Shown here: piece by piece, positions 62,109-64,000 of the stretch
Position numbering within the stretch: the first letter of the stretch is position 1
Layout of the letters: each line of letters starts with the position of its first letter
DNA from: Sporosarcina sp. FSL K6-1508
GTDB lineage: Bacteria; Bacillota; Bacilli; Bacillales_A; Planococcaceae
Length of the DNA: 64,000 bases
Reading direction: 5' to 3'
Assembly: GCF_038007465.1 (NCBI RefSeq)
Contig: NZ_JBBOXF010000001.1
Location: 4,289,001-4,353,000, forward strand
Notes under the pieces: model-generated
Told to the model about the DNA's origin: nothing
Databases searched by the model: none
The model's input: the letters and a program-made list of their open reading frames with translations, nothing else
Translations under genes and position numbers: made by a program

Positions 62109-62431
62109 TCTTTATATTCGTTCATTCTGCGAACTCGATAGATAATCAAAATAAGAGCCGCCACGATAAGTCCTTCCACAATCGGAAGGAAAAAGCCAAG
62201 AAACGTCAAAATTAGACAGCCGATAAACAGGAAAATATAGATAACTAAAGTCTGTAAAGGCTTTAGCTTTCTTGCAAATCCCAGTTTATAAACAATTGCT
62301 GACATGAGGAAGACAAGGGCGAAAAGTACGTAACCGGCAACCGTATAGGAAGGCATCACTTCGTAAATAAAGCGTGCAATTCCTGACATTTTTTCGAATA
62401 CGAACTCGGTATCCCCAACACTAGCACTCAT
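62084..62431 (-). CDS. ylaH: YlaH-like membrane protein
   Basis: 115 aa with three hydrophobic segments (about residues 28-48, 56-75 and 78-98) and a charged C-terminus. It matches YlaH-like proteins found next to typA in Bacillales; function unknown. The last coding bases form one arm of the transcription terminator. Confidence 0.85.
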   Translation of the reverse strand: MSASVGDTEFVFEKMSGIARFIYEVMPSYTVAGYVLFALVFLMSAIVYKLGFARKLKPLQTLVIYIFLFIGCLILTFLGFFLPIVEGLIVAALILIIYRVRRMNEYKEQKEDSII

Positions 62432-62685
62432 TCAACACAATCCCTTCTATAAAGCTTTTCTAATAGGCCCAGAGAGTTCGGGTCATTCTAATACTATCAA
62501 GGACGTAAGAAAGCAACCAGGCCTCTCTGTCGGGTAGACCCACACACAGTAAGGCACTCAGAATACTTTCTTTTACTAATCGTCCCAGTTATTTTCTTAT
62601 ATAAAACGAATTAAAGAATTCCTGCAAATCCACTTCGGCTTAAAGGGATGCCTCCGCTGTATTCATATGTCATCAGATATAGTTA
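62432..62685. other. Gap between typA and ylaH with repeat fragment
   Basis: Contains AAAGAATTCCTGCAAATCCA, CTTCGG and GGGATGCCTCCGC near 62610-62655. This is a solo end of the MITE-like element family, like the ones at 14915 and 31752. No gene is seen. Confidence 0.55.
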
Positions 62686-64000
62686 TTATTTCTTTTTCTG
62701 AACCCGCTCGCGCTCGTTCTTATCCAGAATCTTCTTACGAAGTCTGATCGATACTGGTGTAACTTCACAATACTCGTCATCATCCAGATACTGCAGTGCT
62801 TCTTCAAGCGACATAATACGAGGCTTCTTAGTTGTGACTGTTTGATCTTTAGATGCTGAACGAACGTTTGTCGCTTGTTTAGCTTTTGTTAAGTTGATTG
62901 TCAAATCGCTTTCACGCGTATTTTCTCCAACAACCATTCCTGCATAAATATCAGTTCCGGCACCAACGAACATGATACCCCGATCTTCTAACTGCATAAT
63001 GCTGTAAGGCGTAGCCGTCCCGTTCTCCATTGAAACAAGAACACCGTTTCTGCGGCCGCCGACTTTACCTTTTGCCATCGGTTGGTAAGAATCGAACGTA
63101 TGGTTCATAATTCCATAACCTCTAGTCAACGTAAGGAATTCAGTCGAATAACCGATTAATCCACGTGCAGGCACATTGAATATTAAACGGACTTGTCCAT
63201 TACCATTATTGATCATATCGAGCATTTCACCTTTTCGCTCACCGATTGACTCGATAATAGAACCTGTATGCTCTTCAGGAATGTCAATTTGTAAACGTTC
63301 AATAGGTTCACAACGGACGCCATCAATTTCTTTGACAATTACTGATGGTTTCGAAACTTGTAATTCAAATCCTTCACGGCGCATATTTTCGATAAGAATC
63401 GACAAGTGAAGCTCACCGCGTCCCGAAACAGTCCATGCATCAGGCGAATCAGTTGGATCTACACGTAGAGATACATCTGTTTGCAATTGTGATTGAAGAC
63501 GTTCGTCGATTTTTCTAGACGTTACCCATTTGCCTTCTTTACCTGCAAACGGACTATTGTTCACAAGAAATGTCATTTGAAGTGTTGGTTCGTCAATGAA
63601 CAATTCTGGAAGTGCTTCAGGATGGTCTGCTGGACAGATTGTCTCGCCAACGTCAATGTTTTCCATTCCAGATACCGCAACAAGATCTCCTGAGAAAGCT
63701 TCTTGGATATCTACACGTTTCAATCCGAGGAATCCAGACATTTTCGTAACACGGTAGTTTTTCAATGAACCGTCACGCTTTATAACTGCAACCGACTGTC
63801 CGACTTTCATCGTTCCGCGGAAAATCCGTCCGATTCCGATACGGCCGACATAATCGCTGTAGTCAAGAAGAGATACTTGGAATTGTAAAGGCTCGTCGCG
63901 ATTATCAACTGGAGCAGGGATATGTTCAAGAATTGCGTCATAAAGCACACGCAATGTCTCTTCCTGTGTAGCAGGATCTGGTGATAAGCTTGCTGTTCCA
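62686..64000 (-). CDS. typA: TypA/BipA ribosome-associated GTPase, C-terminal part (runs off right edge)
   Basis: The visible part is about 437 residues, starting in the region after the G domain. It has domain II (GRIGIGRIFRGTMKVGQSVA), an EF-G domain III-like part (SGRGELHLSILIENMRREGF), domain V (RGLIGYSTEFLTLTRGYGI, NHTFDSYQPM) and a C-terminal domain ending in basic residues. BipA binds the ribosome like EF-G and aids 50S assembly, especially in cold or stress. The frame stays open to position 64000; the start and GTPase motifs lie outside. Confidence 0.95.
   Translation of the reverse strand, partial: GTASLSPDPATQEETLRVLYDAILEHIPAPVDNRDEPLQFQVSLLDYSDYVGRIGIGRIFRGTMKVGQSVAVIKRDGSLKNYRVTKMSGFLGLKRVDIQEAFSGDLVAVSGMENIDVGETICPADHPEALPELFIDEPTLQMTFLVNNSPFAGKEGKWVTSRKIDERLQSQLQTDVSLRVDPTDSPDAWTVSGRGELHLSILIENMRREGFELQVSKPSVIVKEIDGVRCEPIERLQIDIPEEHTGSIIESIGERKGEMLDMINNGNGQVRLIFNVPARGLIGYSTEFLTLTRGYGIMNHTFDSYQPMAKGKVGGRRNGVLVSMENGTATPYSIMQLEDRGIMFVGAGTDIYAGMVVGENTRESDLTINLTKAKQATNVRSASKDQTVTTKKPRIMSLEEALQYLDDDEYCEVTPVSIRLRKKILDKNERERVQKKK

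Overview
The window looks like chromosomal DNA from a low-to-mid GC, endospore-forming member of the Bacillales. Caryophanaceae/Planococcaceae such as Sporosarcina or a close relative fit best. This taxon call is an inference. It rests on sporulation genes (spoIIGA, sigE, sigG, spoVD, spoVE, ylbJ), a caa3 cytochrome oxidase, bacillithiol synthesis (bshC), Bacillus-type gene order, and the absence of murE from the division/cell-wall cluster. I recognise no rRNA, tRNA, CRISPR array, transposase or prophage.

Layout. Most genes are on the minus strand and follow, in reverse, the Bacillus subtilis ylaH-to-ileS region. 1-1932: 5' part of ileS with its promoter and T-box leader. 1939-5429: divIVA and the ylm genes (ylmH, ylmG, sepF, ylmE, ymxH). 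5509-7940: sporulation sigma genes sigG, sigE and spoIIGA. 8080-8446: a dense array of 15-mers upstream of spoIIGA. 8551-23450: division and cell-wall cluster mraZ-rsmH-ftsL-pbpB-spoVD-mraY-murD-spoVE-divIB-ylxW-ylxX-sbp-ftsA-ftsZ, without murE, murG or murB. 23771-26771: bshC, a DUF3397 gene and panE. 27087-31547: a biotin-dependent acyl-CoA carboxylase set with an enoyl-CoA hydratase. 32002-39632: rpmF, ylbN, ylbM, ylbL, ylbJ, coaD, rsmD, an unknown exported protein, a DUF7147 gene and ylbG. 39827-47315: a glycerophosphodiesterase, ylbF/ricF, murE divergent from a short aspartokinase, a CAP-domain protein, a YugN-like protein and a YtvI-like permease. 47452-55851: caa3 oxidase structural and assembly genes with heme A synthesis. 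55944-64000: pyruvate carboxylase, ftsW, ylaN, ylaL, ylaI, ylaH and the C-terminal part of typA.

How the genes work together. The window joins septum assembly (FtsA, FtsZ, SepF, DivIVA, SEDS and PBP pairs), peptidoglycan precursor synthesis, forespore and mother-cell sigma control, and aerobic respiration. The most interesting locus is 42138-44420. There a MurE with meso-diaminopimelate-type motifs (DNPR, GKGHE) lies outside the division cluster, head-to-head with an aspartokinase that lacks the regulatory ACT domains. The 111-bp gap between their start codons carries a 16-bp inverted repeat that reads as a mother-cell-sigma -10 motif in both directions. I infer a sporulation-time diaminopimelate module for cortex peptidoglycan and possibly dipicolinate, in an organism whose vegetative wall would use L-lysine.

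The intergenic regions hold several dispersed repeat families: modular 60-210-bp elements with AGCGCC-type arms, a MITE-like element near 41.0 and 49.0 kb, a palindromic family near 31.6 and 34.1 kb, and the 15-mer array near 8.1-8.4 kb. One modular element sits between the ileS T-box terminator and the ileS start codon.
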